Shown in pieces: positions 55,555 to 64,000 of a stretch of 64,000 bases of DNA. The DNA comes from Streptomyces caelestis. GTDB lineage: Bacteria > Actinomycetota > Actinomycetes > Streptomycetales > Streptomycetaceae. Location: NCBI RefSeq assembly GCF_001279005.1, contig NZ_LGCN01000017.1, positions 1 through 64,000 of the forward strand, given 5' to 3'. Each line of letters opens with the position of its first letter. Within the stretch, counting starts at the first letter, position 1. Under the pieces are notes generated by a model that had not been told where the DNA came from, made no database searches, and saw only the letters and a program-made list of their open reading frames with translations. A program made the position numbers and the translations under genes.

Positions 55555-56393
55555 TTCGACGCCTCCTCGGCCCGCTTGAAGGTCGGCGCGTCGATCGCGG
55601 TGCGCTCCAGGCGCTCCTGGGACCGCTGCTCCATCGCCCGCAGGTCGTTGATCGCCTCCTGCGACACGTCACGCATCTGGCCGCGCTCCCGCAGCGTCTT
55701 GCTGACGGTGAGCTCCGACGGGGTGCCGTCGGGCAGCAGGCCCGCGATGTCCACGGCGTTGTGCCGGGCGTACACCCCCGGCGCCGGCAGCGGCGGCAGC
55801 TGCCGGCCCTCGCGCACGCGCTGTTCGGCCAGCTCCCGCTGCGTCCTGGCGCGCTCGGTGCGCTCCCGGTGGGTGAGCACCATGGCGCCGACGGCGGCCG
55901 TGATGAGCAGGGCGCCGGTGATCTCGAAGGCGAAGACGTACCTGGTGAAGAGGAGGGCCGCGAGGCCCTCCACGTTGCCGCCCGCGTTGGCCTCGCCGAT
56001 GCCGTTGAACTCGCTGAGCGAGGCGTTCCCGATCCCGCCGATCAGCAGGACGCCGAAGCCGAGACCGCACAGCAGGGCCAGCCAGCGCTGCCCCTTGATG
56101 GTCTCCTTCAGGGAGTCCGCCGCGGTGACGCCCACGAGCATCACCACGAACAGGAAGAGCATCATGATCGCGCCGGTGTAGACGACGATCTGGACGACGC
56201 CCAGGAAGTAGGCGCCGTTGGCCAGGTAGAACACCGCCAGGACGATCATGGTGCCGGCGAGGCAGAGCGCGCTGTGCACGGCCCGCCGCATGAAGACGGT
56301 GCACAGGGCGCCGATCACGGCGACCGTGCCGAGGACCCAGAACTGGAAGGCCTCTCCGGTGGAGGTGGAGTAGGCGGCGAGCTGCCCGGTCAT
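55551..56393 (-). CDS. nuoJ: Complex I subunit J, main operon, with long tail
   Basis: A 280-residue NuoJ/ND6 subunit. The helix [20 protein letters not shown] and the pi-bulge helix [27 protein letters not shown] are clear. After the fifth helix (residue about 180) comes an unusually long charged C-terminal tail of about 90 residues ([21 protein letters not shown]), as seen in some actinobacterial NuoJ proteins. The ATG overlaps the nuoI stop (ATGA). Confidence 0.95.
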   Translation of the reverse strand: MTGQLAAYSTSTGEAFQFWVLGTVAVIGALCTVFMRRAVHSALCLAGTMIVLAVFYLANGAYFLGVVQIVVYTGAIMMLFLFVVMLVGVTAADSLKETIKGQRWLALLCGLGFGVLLIGGIGNASLSEFNGIGEANAGGNVEGLAALLFTRYVFAFEITGALLITAAVGAMVLTHRERTERARTQRELAEQRVREGRQLPPLPAPGVYARHNAVDIAGLLPDGTPSELTVSKTLRERGQMRDVSQEAINDLRAMEQRSQERLERTAIDAPTFKRAEEASK

Positions 56394-57031
56394 CGCTTGA
56401 TCACCTCCTCCGACGCCGGCTCCTGAGGCCCGAAGGTCGAGGCGGCCTCCTGCACGACCTCGCCCTCGGAGTGGACGGCCTGCCGCTCCGTGCCGGGCGC
56501 GGCCTCGGTGACCAGGCCCCGGTAGTAGTCCTGCTCGTCGGTGCCCGGGTACATGGCGTGCGGGGAGTCGACCATGCCCTCCTCCAGACCGGCGAGCAGC
56601 TGCTCCTTGGTGTAGATGAGGTTGGCGCGGCTGGAGTCCGCCAGCTCGAACTCGTTGGTCATCGTCAGCGCGCGCGTGGGGCACGCCTCGATGCACAGCC
56701 CGCACAGGATGCAGCGGGCGTAGTTGATCTGGTAGACGCGGCCGTACCGCTCGCCGGGCGAGTAGCGCTCCTCCTCGGTGTTGTCCGCGCCCTCGACGTA
56801 GATCGCGTCGGCGGGACAGGCCCAGGCGCACAGCTCGCAGCCGACGCACTTCTCCAGACCGTCCGGATGGCGGTTGAGCTGGTGCCGTCCGTGGAAACGC
56901 GGAGCGGTGGTCTTCTGCTGCTCCGGGTACTGCTCGGTCAGCCGCTTCTTGAACATGGCCTTGAAGGTCACGCCGAAGCCGGCCACGGGGTTCAGGAAAC
57001 CGGGCTCGGTCCCCTTGGGCTCCTCAGCCAT
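56390..57031 (-). CDS. nuoI: Complex I iron-sulphur subunit I, main operon
   Basis: A 213-residue subunit with two [4Fe-4S] motifs: [12 protein letters not shown] (Cys62, 65, 68, 72) and [12 protein letters not shown] (Cys107, 110, 113, 117). These clusters pass electrons from NuoG towards NuoB. The start ATG (MAEEPKG) has an AGGAGGC site, and it lies eight bases inside the nuoH end. An acidic C-terminal tail after YYRGLV is present. Differs clearly in sequence from the second-cluster NuoI. Confidence 0.96.
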   Translation of the reverse strand: MAEEPKGTEPGFLNPVAGFGVTFKAMFKKRLTEQYPEQQKTTAPRFHGRHQLNRHPDGLEKCVGCELCAWACPADAIYVEGADNTEEERYSPGERYGRVYQINYARCILCGLCIEACPTRALTMTNEFELADSSRANLIYTKEQLLAGLEEGMVDSPHAMYPGTDEQDYYRGLVTEAAPGTERQAVHSEGEVVQEAASTFGPQEPASEEVIKR

Positions 57032-58388
57032 CGGACGCCTCCTTTCCATCCGTGGATCCGTCACTCTGAGTATCGGGGGCACCACTGACGATCAGCTCCC
57101 GCTCCCGGCGCGGACGGCGTCGCGGCACCGGCGGCACCTCCTGTCCCGGCAGCGGCGGTACGGGGAATCCGCCCGCCGTGGGGTCGAAGGCGGGCGGGCC
57201 CTCGGCGGGCCGGCCGGTCTCCTTCCCCTTGCCGCGGAACAGGTCCGCGACGAAGGACAGCAGCAGGAGGGCGAGGACGGCACCGCCGATGTAGAGGGCG
57301 ATGTCGGTGAAGTCGTAGTTCTCGTTGCGCAGCGCCCGCACGGTGGCGACGAGCATCAGCCACACCAGGGAGACCGGGATGAGGACCTTCCAGCCGAGCT
57401 TCATCAGCTGGTCGTAGCGGACCCGCGGGAGCGTGCCGCGCAGCCACACGAAGCCGAACAGCAGCGAGAGGAGCTTGCCGGTGAACCAGAGCATCGGCCA
57501 CCAGCCGTGGTTCGCGCCCTCCCAGAACGTGCTGATCGGCCACGGGGCCCGCCAGCCGCCCAGGAAGAGGGTCACGGCGACGGCCGAGACGGTCACCATG
57601 TTGATGTACTCGGCGAGCATGAACATCGCGAACTTGATCGACGAGTACTCGGTGTTGAAGCCGCCGACCAGGTCGCCCTCGGACTCCGGCATGTCGAAGG
57701 GGGCGCGGTTGGTCTCGCCGACCATCGTCACGATGTAGATGAGGAAGGAGACCGGCAGCAGCAGGATGTACCAGCGGTCGGTCTGCGCCTCGACGATCGT
57801 CGACGTCGACATCGACCCCGAGTACAGGAACACGGAGGCGAACGCCGCGCCCATGGCGATCTCGTACGAGATCATCTGCGCGCAGGAGCGCAGGCCGCCG
57901 AGGAGCGGGTAGGTGGAGCCGGAGCTCCAGCCCGCCAGGACGATGCCGTAGATGCCGACCGAGGCGACCGCGAGGATGTACAGCATCGCGATCGGCAGGT
58001 CGGTCAGCTGCATGGTGGTGCGCTGGCCGAAGATCGAGATCTCGTTGCCGGCCGGTCCGAAGGGGATCACCGCGAACGCCATGAAGGCGGGGATCGCCGC
58101 GACGATCGGCGCGAGGACGTAGACGGCCTTGTCCGCGCGTTTGACGACGACGTCTTCCTTGAGCATCAGCTTCACGCCGTCGGCGAGCGACTGGAGCATG
58201 CCCCAGGGGCCGTGCCGGTTGGGGCCGATGCGCAGCTGCATCCAGGCGACGACCTTGCGCTCCATGACGATGGAGAGCAGCACGGTCACCATCAGGAAGG
58301 CGAAGCAGAAGACCGCCTTGAGGGCGATCAGCCACCAGGGATCGCGGCCGAACATCGAGAGGTCTTCAGCGGCGAGGTACGGGCTCAT
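57024..58388 (-). CDS. nuoH: Complex I subunit H, main operon
   Basis: A 454-residue NuoH/ND1 subunit with about nine helices and a standard quinone loop ([20 protein letters not shown] with FNTEYSS). [27 protein letters not shown] is the usual conserved start. The last 90 residues are a Pro/Arg/Gly-rich cytoplasmic tail ([22 protein letters not shown]), common in Streptomyces but absent from short NuoH proteins. ATG overlaps the nuoG stop. Confidence 0.95.
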   Translation of the reverse strand: MSPYLAAEDLSMFGRDPWWLIALKAVFCFAFLMVTVLLSIVMERKVVAWMQLRIGPNRHGPWGMLQSLADGVKLMLKEDVVVKRADKAVYVLAPIVAAIPAFMAFAVIPFGPAGNEISIFGQRTTMQLTDLPIAMLYILAVASVGIYGIVLAGWSSGSTYPLLGGLRSCAQMISYEIAMGAAFASVFLYSGSMSTSTIVEAQTDRWYILLLPVSFLIYIVTMVGETNRAPFDMPESEGDLVGGFNTEYSSIKFAMFMLAEYINMVTVSAVAVTLFLGGWRAPWPISTFWEGANHGWWPMLWFTGKLLSLLFGFVWLRGTLPRVRYDQLMKLGWKVLIPVSLVWLMLVATVRALRNENYDFTDIALYIGGAVLALLLLSFVADLFRGKGKETGRPAEGPPAFDPTAGGFPVPPLPGQEVPPVPRRRPRRERELIVSGAPDTQSDGSTDGKEASDG

Positions 58389-60913
58389 GCCTCCACCTCC
58401 TCGGTGGCCTCGTCGGCGGGGGCCGCCGGGCCGATACGGACGAGTGAGCCGGGCAGTGCCCCGGTGCCGGAGGCGACGCCGCCGCCGACGGAGTTCAGCG
58501 GGAGCCACACCACGCGGTCGGGCATCTCGGTGACGGCCAGGGGCAGTGCGACCGTCCCCTCGGTGCCGGTCACCGCGAGCAGGTCGCCGTCCTTGACGCC
58601 GGCCTCGGCGGCCGTGGCGGCCGACAGGCGGGCGCGGGCGGCGTGCCGGGTGCCGGCGAGCGCCTCGTCGCCCCGTTGCAGGACGCCCTCGTCGAGCAGC
58701 AGCCGGTGCCCGGCGAGCACGGCCTCCCCGGCGGCCGGCCGGGGCAGCGCGCCCGCGGTCTCCAGCGGGTCGGTGGCCCGGGGTCCGTCCCAGGCGCCGA
58801 GCCGGTCGAGCTCCGCGCGGATCGTGCGCAGGTCCGGCAGCCCCAGGTGGACGTCCATGGCGTCGGCCAGCATCTGCAGCACGCGCGCGTCGGTGGGCGC
58901 GAGCCGCCGGGTCATCTGGTCGGGTTTGAGCGCCGCCTCGAACAGGCGGACCCTGCCCTCCCAGTCGAGGAAGGTGCCGGCCTTCTCGGCGACCGCGGCG
59001 ACCGGCAGGACCACGTCGGCGAGCGCGGTGACCTCACTGGGCCGCAGCTCCAGCGACACCACGAACCCGGCCTCGGCGAGTGCGGCACGCGCGCGTGCCG
59101 GATCGGGCAGGTCGGCGACCTCCACGCCCGCGACCAGCAGCGCCTGGAGCTCACCGCGTGCCGCCGCCTCGACGATCTGTCCGGTGTCGCGGCCGTAGCG
59201 GTGGGGCAGCTCGGCCAGCCCCCAGAGGGCGGCGACCTCCGCGCGTGCGCGCGGGTCGGTCGACGGACGGCCGCCGGGCAGCAGCGCCGGCAGCGCGCCC
59301 GCCTCCACGGCGCCGCGCTCCCCGGCCCGGCGCGGGATCCACACCAGCCGGGCGCCGGTCGCGGCGGCGAACCGGACGGCCGCGGTCAGGCCGCCCCGTA
59401 CGGCGGCCAGCCGCTCGCCGACGACGATGACCGCGCCCTCGCCCCGCAGCGCCTCGGCGGCCCTGGCCCCGTCGCCCTCCAGGCCGACGCCGCTCGACAG
59501 GGCGTCCAGCCACTCGGTCTCGGTCCCGGGGGCCGCCGGCAACAGTGTGCCGCCGGCCTTCTCGAGCCCGCGCGTGGCGTGCGTGGCCAGGGCGAAGGTC
59601 TTCTGCCCGTGCTTGCGCCAGGCCTTGCGCAGCCGCAGGAAGACGCTGGGCGCCTCCTCCTCGGACTCGAAGCCGACCAGCAGGACCGCGGGCGCCTTCT
59701 CCAGGGAGGAGTACGTGACGCCCTCCCCGTCGAGGTCACGGCCGCGTCCCGCGACCCGCGCGGCGAGGAAGTCGGCCTCCTCGGCGCTGTGCACGCGCGC
59801 GCGGAAGTCGATGTCGTTGGTGGCGAGCGCCACCCGCGCGAACTTGCTGTACGCGTAGGCGTCCTCGACGGTGAGCCGGCCGCCGGTCAGGACACCGGTG
59901 CGCCCGCGCGAGGCCAGCAGGCCCTGCGCCGCGATCCGCAGCGCGTCCGGCCAGGACGCCGGCTCCAGCTCGCCCTCCGGGTTGCGCACCAGCGGGGTTT
60001 CGAGGCGGCCCGGCAGCTGCGCGTACCGGAACGCGAAGCGTCCCTTGTCGCAGATCCACTCCTCGTTGACCTCGGGGTCGTGGGCGGCGAGCCGCCGCAT
60101 GACCTTGCCGCGCCGGTGGTCGGTGCGGGTGGCGCAGCCGCCGGAGCAGTGCTCGCACACCGACGGCGACGAGATCAGGTCGAAGGGGCGGGAGCGGAAC
60201 CGGTACGCCGCCGAGGTGAGCGCGCCGACCGGGCAGATCTGGATGGTGTTGCCGGAGAAGTACGACTCGAAGGGGTCGCCCTCGCCGGTGCCGACCTGCT
60301 GGAGCGCGCCCCGCTCGATCAGCTCGATCATCGGGTCGCCCGCGACCTGGTTGGAGAACCGGGTGCAGCGGGCGCACAGCACGCACCGCTCGCGGTCGAG
60401 CAGCACCTGGGTGGAGATCGGGACGGGCTTCTCGTAGGTGCGCTTCTTGCCCTCGAAGCGGGACTCGGCGTTGCCGTGCGACATCGCCTGGTTCTGCAGC
60501 GGGCACTCGCCGCCCTTGTCGCAGACCGGGCAGTCCAGCGGGTGGTTGATGAGCAGCAGCTCCATCACGCCCTTCTGGGCCTTCTCCGCGACCGGCGAGG
60601 AGAGCTGCGTCTTCACCACCATCCCGTCGGTGCAGGTGATGGTGCAGGACGCCATGGGCTTGCGCTGGCCCTCGACCTCGACGATGCACTGGCGGCAGGC
60701 GCCCACCGGGTCGAGGAGCGGGTGGTCGCAGAACCGGGGGATCTCGATGCCGAGCTGCTCGGCGGCCCGGATGACCAGGGTGCCCTTGGGCACGCTGATC
60801 CCGGCGCCGTCGATGGTCAGCGTCACGAGCTCCTCGGGCGGGACCGCCGCCTCTCCGCCTCCGGAGGAGCGCTCGCCCGCGGCGGAGCCGCTTGTGGACT
60901 GCTGAACCGTCAT
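58385..60913 (-). CDS. nuoG: Complex I subunit G, main operon
   Basis: An 842-residue iron-sulphur subunit of the NADH module. The [2Fe-2S] ligands are Cys62, 73, 76 and 90 ([16 protein letters not shown] and MASC); a His/Cys cluster follows ([18 protein letters not shown]), then CVLCARC and CEHCSGGC for [4Fe-4S] clusters, and the molybdopterin-oxidoreductase-like C-terminal domain. It carries electrons from NuoF to NuoI. The ATG has an excellent GGAGGTGA ribosome site and overlaps the nuoF stop. Not duplicated in the second cluster. Confidence 0.96.
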   Translation of the reverse strand: MTVQQSTSGSAAGERSSGGGEAAVPPEELVTLTIDGAGISVPKGTLVIRAAEQLGIEIPRFCDHPLLDPVGACRQCIVEVEGQRKPMASCTITCTDGMVVKTQLSSPVAEKAQKGVMELLLINHPLDCPVCDKGGECPLQNQAMSHGNAESRFEGKKRTYEKPVPISTQVLLDRERCVLCARCTRFSNQVAGDPMIELIERGALQQVGTGEGDPFESYFSGNTIQICPVGALTSAAYRFRSRPFDLISSPSVCEHCSGGCATRTDHRRGKVMRRLAAHDPEVNEEWICDKGRFAFRYAQLPGRLETPLVRNPEGELEPASWPDALRIAAQGLLASRGRTGVLTGGRLTVEDAYAYSKFARVALATNDIDFRARVHSAEEADFLAARVAGRGRDLDGEGVTYSSLEKAPAVLLVGFESEEEAPSVFLRLRKAWRKHGQKTFALATHATRGLEKAGGTLLPAAPGTETEWLDALSSGVGLEGDGARAAEALRGEGAVIVVGERLAAVRGGLTAAVRFAAATGARLVWIPRRAGERGAVEAGALPALLPGGRPSTDPRARAEVAALWGLAELPHRYGRDTGQIVEAAARGELQALLVAGVEVADLPDPARARAALAEAGFVVSLELRPSEVTALADVVLPVAAVAEKAGTFLDWEGRVRLFEAALKPDQMTRRLAPTDARVLQMLADAMDVHLGLPDLRTIRAELDRLGAWDGPRATDPLETAGALPRPAAGEAVLAGHRLLLDEGVLQRGDEALAGTRHAARARLSAATAAEAGVKDGDLLAVTGTEGTVALPLAVTEMPDRVVWLPLNSVGGGVASGTGALPGSLVRIGPAAPADEATEEVEA

Positions 60914-62262
60914 GCGTTCACCTCCGTACGGTGGTCGGCCCAGGCCGTGGACCTGGCCGGGTCGAAGGGGCAGCCCCGGCCCGTGATGTGCTGCTCGTAC
61001 TCCTCGCGGAAGTACGTGAGCGAGGAGAAGATCGGCGAGGCGGCGCCGTCGCCGAGGGCGCAGAAGGACTTGCCGTTGATGTTGTCGGCGATGTCGTTCA
61101 GCTTGTCGAGGTCGGCCATCCGTCCCTTGCCGGCCTCGATGTCCCGCATCAGCTGGACCAGCCAGTACGTCCCCTCGCGGCAGGGCGTGCACTTGCCGCA
61201 GGACTCGTGGGCGTAGAACTCGGTCCAGCGGGTGACGGCGCGGACGACGCAGGTCGTCTCGTCGAAGCACTGCAGAGCCTTCGTGCCGAGCATGGAACCG
61301 GCGGCGCCCACTCCCTCGTAGTCGAGGGGGACGTCGAGGTGCTCGTCGGTGAACATCGGCGTGGAGGAGCCGCCCGGCGTCCAGAACTTCAGCCGGTGCC
61401 CCGGGCGCATCCCGCCGCTCATCTCCAGCAGCTGGCGCAGCGTGATGCCGAGGGGCGCCTCGTACTGTCCGGGGCTCGCGACGTGGCCGCTGAGGGAGTA
61501 GAGCGTGAAGCCGGGGGACTTCTCGCTGCCCATCGAGCGGAACCACTCCTTGCCCCGGTTCATGATGGCGGGAACCGACGCGATCGACTCGACGTTGTTC
61601 ACCACGGTGGGGCAGGCGTACAGGCCCGCGACGGCGGGGAAGGGGGGACGGAGCCTCGGCTGGCCCCGGCGGCCTTCGAGCGAGTCGAGCAGTGCGGTCT
61701 CCTCACCGCAGATGTACGCGCCCGCGCCCGCGTGCACGGTGAGTTCGAGGTCGAGTCCGCTGCCCAGGATGTTCTCGCCGAGGAGGCCGGCCGCGTAGGC
61801 CTCGCGCACGGCCTCGTGCAGCCGCCGCAGCACGGGGACGACCTCGCCCCGCAGATAGATGAAGGCGTGGGACGACCTGATGGCGTAGCAGGCGATGACG
61901 ATGCCCTCGATGAGGCTGTGCGGGTTCGCGAAGAGGAGCGGGATGTCCTTGCACGTCCCGGGCTCCGACTCGTCGGCGTTGACCACCAGGTAGTGGGGTT
62001 TTCCGTCCCCCTGGGGGATGAACTGCCACTTCATCCCCGTCGGGAAGCCGGCGCCGCCGCGCCCGCGCAGACCGGACTCCTTGACGTACGCGATGACGTC
62101 GTCCGGCGACATGGCGAGCGCCTTGCGCAGCCCCTCGTACCCCTCGTGCCTCCGGTAGACGTCCAGCGTCCAGGACGCGTCCTCGTCCCAGAAGGCCGAC
62201 AGCACGGGTGCGAGCAGCTTCTGTGGGCTCATGTCCTTGAGTTCGGCTGCCAAGGTCATCAC
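60910..62262 (-). CDS. nuoF: Complex I subunit F, main operon (NADH and FMN binding)
   Basis: A 450-residue flavoprotein. [17 protein letters not shown] is the NADH/FMN segment, [12 protein letters not shown] and [19 protein letters not shown] bind FMN, and [13 protein letters not shown] holds the [4Fe-4S] ligands of cluster N3. It oxidises NADH. The GTG at 62262 (followed at once by ATG) overlaps the nuoE stop; a strong purine-rich ribosome site is present. No second copy in the window. Confidence 0.96.
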   Translation of the reverse strand: MMTLAAELKDMSPQKLLAPVLSAFWDEDASWTLDVYRRHEGYEGLRKALAMSPDDVIAYVKESGLRGRGGAGFPTGMKWQFIPQGDGKPHYLVVNADESEPGTCKDIPLLFANPHSLIEGIVIACYAIRSSHAFIYLRGEVVPVLRRLHEAVREAYAAGLLGENILGSGLDLELTVHAGAGAYICGEETALLDSLEGRRGQPRLRPPFPAVAGLYACPTVVNNVESIASVPAIMNRGKEWFRSMGSEKSPGFTLYSLSGHVASPGQYEAPLGITLRQLLEMSGGMRPGHRLKFWTPGGSSTPMFTDEHLDVPLDYEGVGAAGSMLGTKALQCFDETTCVVRAVTRWTEFYAHESCGKCTPCREGTYWLVQLMRDIEAGKGRMADLDKLNDIADNINGKSFCALGDGAASPIFSSLTYFREEYEQHITGRGCPFDPARSTAWADHRTEVNA

Positions 62263-63119
62263 TCCCCCTCCTCGGCGACGGGTCCCGACGGGTGGGACCG
62301 GTCGGAGGCCGATGTGTCCTGCGGCGCGTCGTGCGAGCTGAGGTGCTCGGTGGGCGACGGCTCGTGCGGCGGGGCGCCCCGGGGCGCCTCGCCGCGCGGG
62401 TGCACCACGCGCGCGGGGGCGGCCTCCCCCTTGGCCAGCTTCAGCCCGATCAGCGAGGCGGGTCCCGCGCTGCCGGTGGCCTCGACGGCTCCCTCGCGCG
62501 TGTCGGGGAAGCCGGCCAGGATGCGGGCGGTCTCCTTGAAGGTGCACAGGGGCGCCCCGCGGGTGGGCGCGACCGGGCGGCCGGAGCGCAGGTCGTCGAC
62601 CATGCGCTTGGCGCTCTCGGGGGTCTGGTTGTCGAAGAACTCCCAGTTCACCATCACCACGGGGGCGAAGTCGCAGGCCGCGTTGCACTCGATGTGCTCC
62701 AGGGTGACCTTGCCGTCGTCGGTGGTCTGGCCGTTGCCGACGCCCAGGTGTTCCTGGAGCTCCTCGAAGATCGCGTCCCCGCCCATGACGGCGCACAGGG
62801 TGTTGGTGCACACCCCGACCTGGTAGTCGCCGCTCGGCCGGCGCCGGTACATGGTGTAGAAGGTGGCGACCGCGGTCACCTCGGCCGTGGTCAGGTCCAG
62901 CATCTCCGCGCAGAACCGCATCCCGGTGCGCGTGACGTGGCCCTCCTCCGACTGCACGAGGTGCAGCAGCGGCAGGAGGGCGGACCGGGAGTCCGGGTAG
63001 CGGGCGATGACCTCGCGCGCGTCGGCCTCCAGCCGGGCCCGGACGTCGTCCGGGTAGGCGGGCGCGGGCAGTTCGGGCATGCCCAGGCTGACGCCCCGCT
63101 CGGAAGAAGAGGTGGTCAC
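62259..63119 (-). CDS. nuoE: Complex I subunit E, main operon, with long C-terminal tail
   Basis: A 286-residue thioredoxin-like subunit. The [2Fe-2S] ligands are Cys104, Cys109, Cys145 and Cys149 (GVCTNTLC and ECNAACDF). It passes electrons to or from the FMN in NuoF. The conserved part ends near residue 200; about 85 Pro/Ala/Ser/Glu-rich residues follow, which is longer than usual for NuoE (about 160-200 residues). GTG start overlaps the nuoD stop. Confidence 0.95.
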   Translation of the reverse strand: MTTSSSERGVSLGMPELPAPAYPDDVRARLEADAREVIARYPDSRSALLPLLHLVQSEEGHVTRTGMRFCAEMLDLTTAEVTAVATFYTMYRRRPSGDYQVGVCTNTLCAVMGGDAIFEELQEHLGVGNGQTTDDGKVTLEHIECNAACDFAPVVMVNWEFFDNQTPESAKRMVDDLRSGRPVAPTRGAPLCTFKETARILAGFPDTREGAVEATGSAGPASLIGLKLAKGEAAPARVVHPRGEAPRGAPPHEPSPTEHLSSHDAPQDTSASDRSHPSGPVAEEGE

Positions 63120-64000
63120 CGGTCGACGCCTCCCATCACGGGGTCGATGGACGCGACGGCGACGATGACGTCGGCGACCTGGCCGCCTTCGCACATCGCC
63201 GCCATGGCCTGCAGGTTGGTGAAGGACGGGTCGCGGAAGTGGACCCGGTGGGGGCGGGTGCCGCCGTCGGAGACGACGTGCGCCCCGAGCTCGCCCTTGG
63301 GCGACTCGACCGCCGCGTACGCCTGTCCCGGCGGGACCCGGAATCCCTCGGTGACCAGCTTGAAGTGGTGGATCAGGGCCTCCATGGAGGTGCCCATGAT
63401 CTTCTTGATGTGGTCGAGGGAGTTGCCCAGTCCGTCCGGTCCCAGGGCGAGCTGGGCGGGCCAGGCGATCTTCTTGTCGGCGACCATGACCGGTCCCGGC
63501 TGGAGCCGGTCCAGGCACTGCTCGACGATGCGCAGCGACTGGCGCATCTCCTCCAGCCGGATCAGGAAGCGGCCGTAGGAGTCGCAGGTGTCGGCGGTCG
63601 GGACCTCGAAGTCGTAGGTCTCGTACCCGCAGTACGGCTGCGCCTTGCGCAGGTCGTGCGGCAGGCCCGTGGAGCGCAGGATCGGGCCGGTGGCGCCGAG
63701 GGCCATGCAGCCGGCCAGGTCCAGGTAGCCGACGTCCTGCATGCGGGCCTTGAAGATGGGGTTCCCGGTGGCGAGCTTGTCGTACTCCGGGAGGTTCTTC
63801 CTCATCGTCTTCACGAACTCGCGGATCCGGTCCACCGCGCCGGGCGGCAGGTCCTGGGCGAGTCCGCCGGGGCGGATGTACGCGTGGTTCATCCGGAGCC
63901 CGGTGATGAGCTCGTAGAGGTCGAGGATGAGTTCACGGTCACGGAATCCGTAGATCATGATCGTGGTGGCGCCGAGCTCCATGCCGCCGGTGGCGATGCA
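63116..64000 (-). CDS. nuoD: Complex I subunit D, main operon, partial at window edge
   Basis: The C-terminal 294 residues of NuoD (49-kDa subunit), with the frame open to the right edge; the true start lies outside. [40 protein letters not shown] and [25 protein letters not shown] are typical, and the end [27 protein letters not shown] is the standard C-terminus forming part of the quinone site. It makes the quinone cavity with NuoB and NuoH. The second cluster has no equivalent gene. Confidence 0.96.
   Translation of the reverse strand, partial: CIATGGMELGATTIMIYGFRDRELILDLYELITGLRMNHAYIRPGGLAQDLPPGAVDRIREFVKTMRKNLPEYDKLATGNPIFKARMQDVGYLDLAGCMALGATGPILRSTGLPHDLRKAQPYCGYETYDFEVPTADTCDSYGRFLIRLEEMRQSLRIVEQCLDRLQPGPVMVADKKIAWPAQLALGPDGLGNSLDHIKKIMGTSMEALIHHFKLVTEGFRVPPGQAYAAVESPKGELGAHVVSDGGTRPHRVHFRDPSFTNLQAMAAMCEGGQVADVIVAVASIDPVMGGVDR

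Overview
The window is high-GC actinobacterial DNA and reads as a Streptomyces chromosome. Codons strongly prefer G or C at the third position, GTG starts and 4-base ATGA/GTGA stop-start overlaps are common, and the gene set fits the genus: two respiratory complex I loci, korAB, a c-di-AMP riboswitch ahead of a small secreted transglycosylase, an HtpX protease and SUKH/SMI1 debris. Gene names are assigned from motifs and order in the translated proteins; no database search was possible.

Layout. (1) 191-758: a SMI1/KNR4 (SUKH) gene broken by an in-frame stop and a one-base insertion. (2) 869-12389, minus strand: yccF-like gene and htpX, then a second, incomplete complex I operon, nuoA-B-C-H-I-J-K-L-M-N, without nuoD, E, F and G; its NuoC has a repeat-bearing C-terminal tail. 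(3) 12620-16242, plus: two tandem paralogous histidine kinases and one LuxR-type response regulator. (4) 16376-19355, plus: korA-korB, 2-oxoacid:ferredoxin oxidoreductase. (5) 19390-26104: HxlR regulator divergent from a QorB-like reductase, RarD-type transporter, VOC protein, two uncharacterised proteins, a compact amidase and another unknown. (6) 26138-30488, minus: ABC exporter pair with a secreted LolA/RseB-like protein, then a long-chain polyprenyl diphosphate synthase, probably for menaquinone. (7) 31038-32547: c-di-AMP (ydaO-type) riboswitch and secreted lytic transglycosylase, whose 3' end overlaps a convergent HAD phosphatase. (8) 32765-42329: an exopolysaccharide-like locus (CelD-type acetyltransferase, GT2, NodB deacetylase, large membrane protein, small membrane protein, membrane-anchored GH26-like glycosidase, flippase, DegT-type aminotransferase). 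(9) 42640-44960: fumarylacetoacetase and an M56/M48-type membrane peptidase. (10) 45029-47690: IS5-family remnant next to a TetX-like monooxygenase and divergent TetR regulator. (11) 47884-49878: recQ with a microsatellite-encoded tail. (12) 50053 to the right edge, minus: the complete-type nuo operon, nuoN back to nuoD, with nuoD cut by the edge and nuoA-C presumably beyond it.

How they may work together. The right-hand nuo operon encodes the usual NADH-accepting enzyme. The left-hand set keeps the membrane pump and the iron-sulphur subunits NuoB and NuoI but has no NADH module and no NuoD. It lies about 4 kb from korAB, which produces reduced ferredoxin, and a polyprenyl diphosphate synthase also lies in the window. 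A ferredoxin-fed or subunit-sharing complex I variant is a reasonable but unproven hypothesis. The kinase pair and regulator lie between this set and korAB and may control one or both. The riboswitch gene and the polysaccharide locus form a separate cell-envelope theme.
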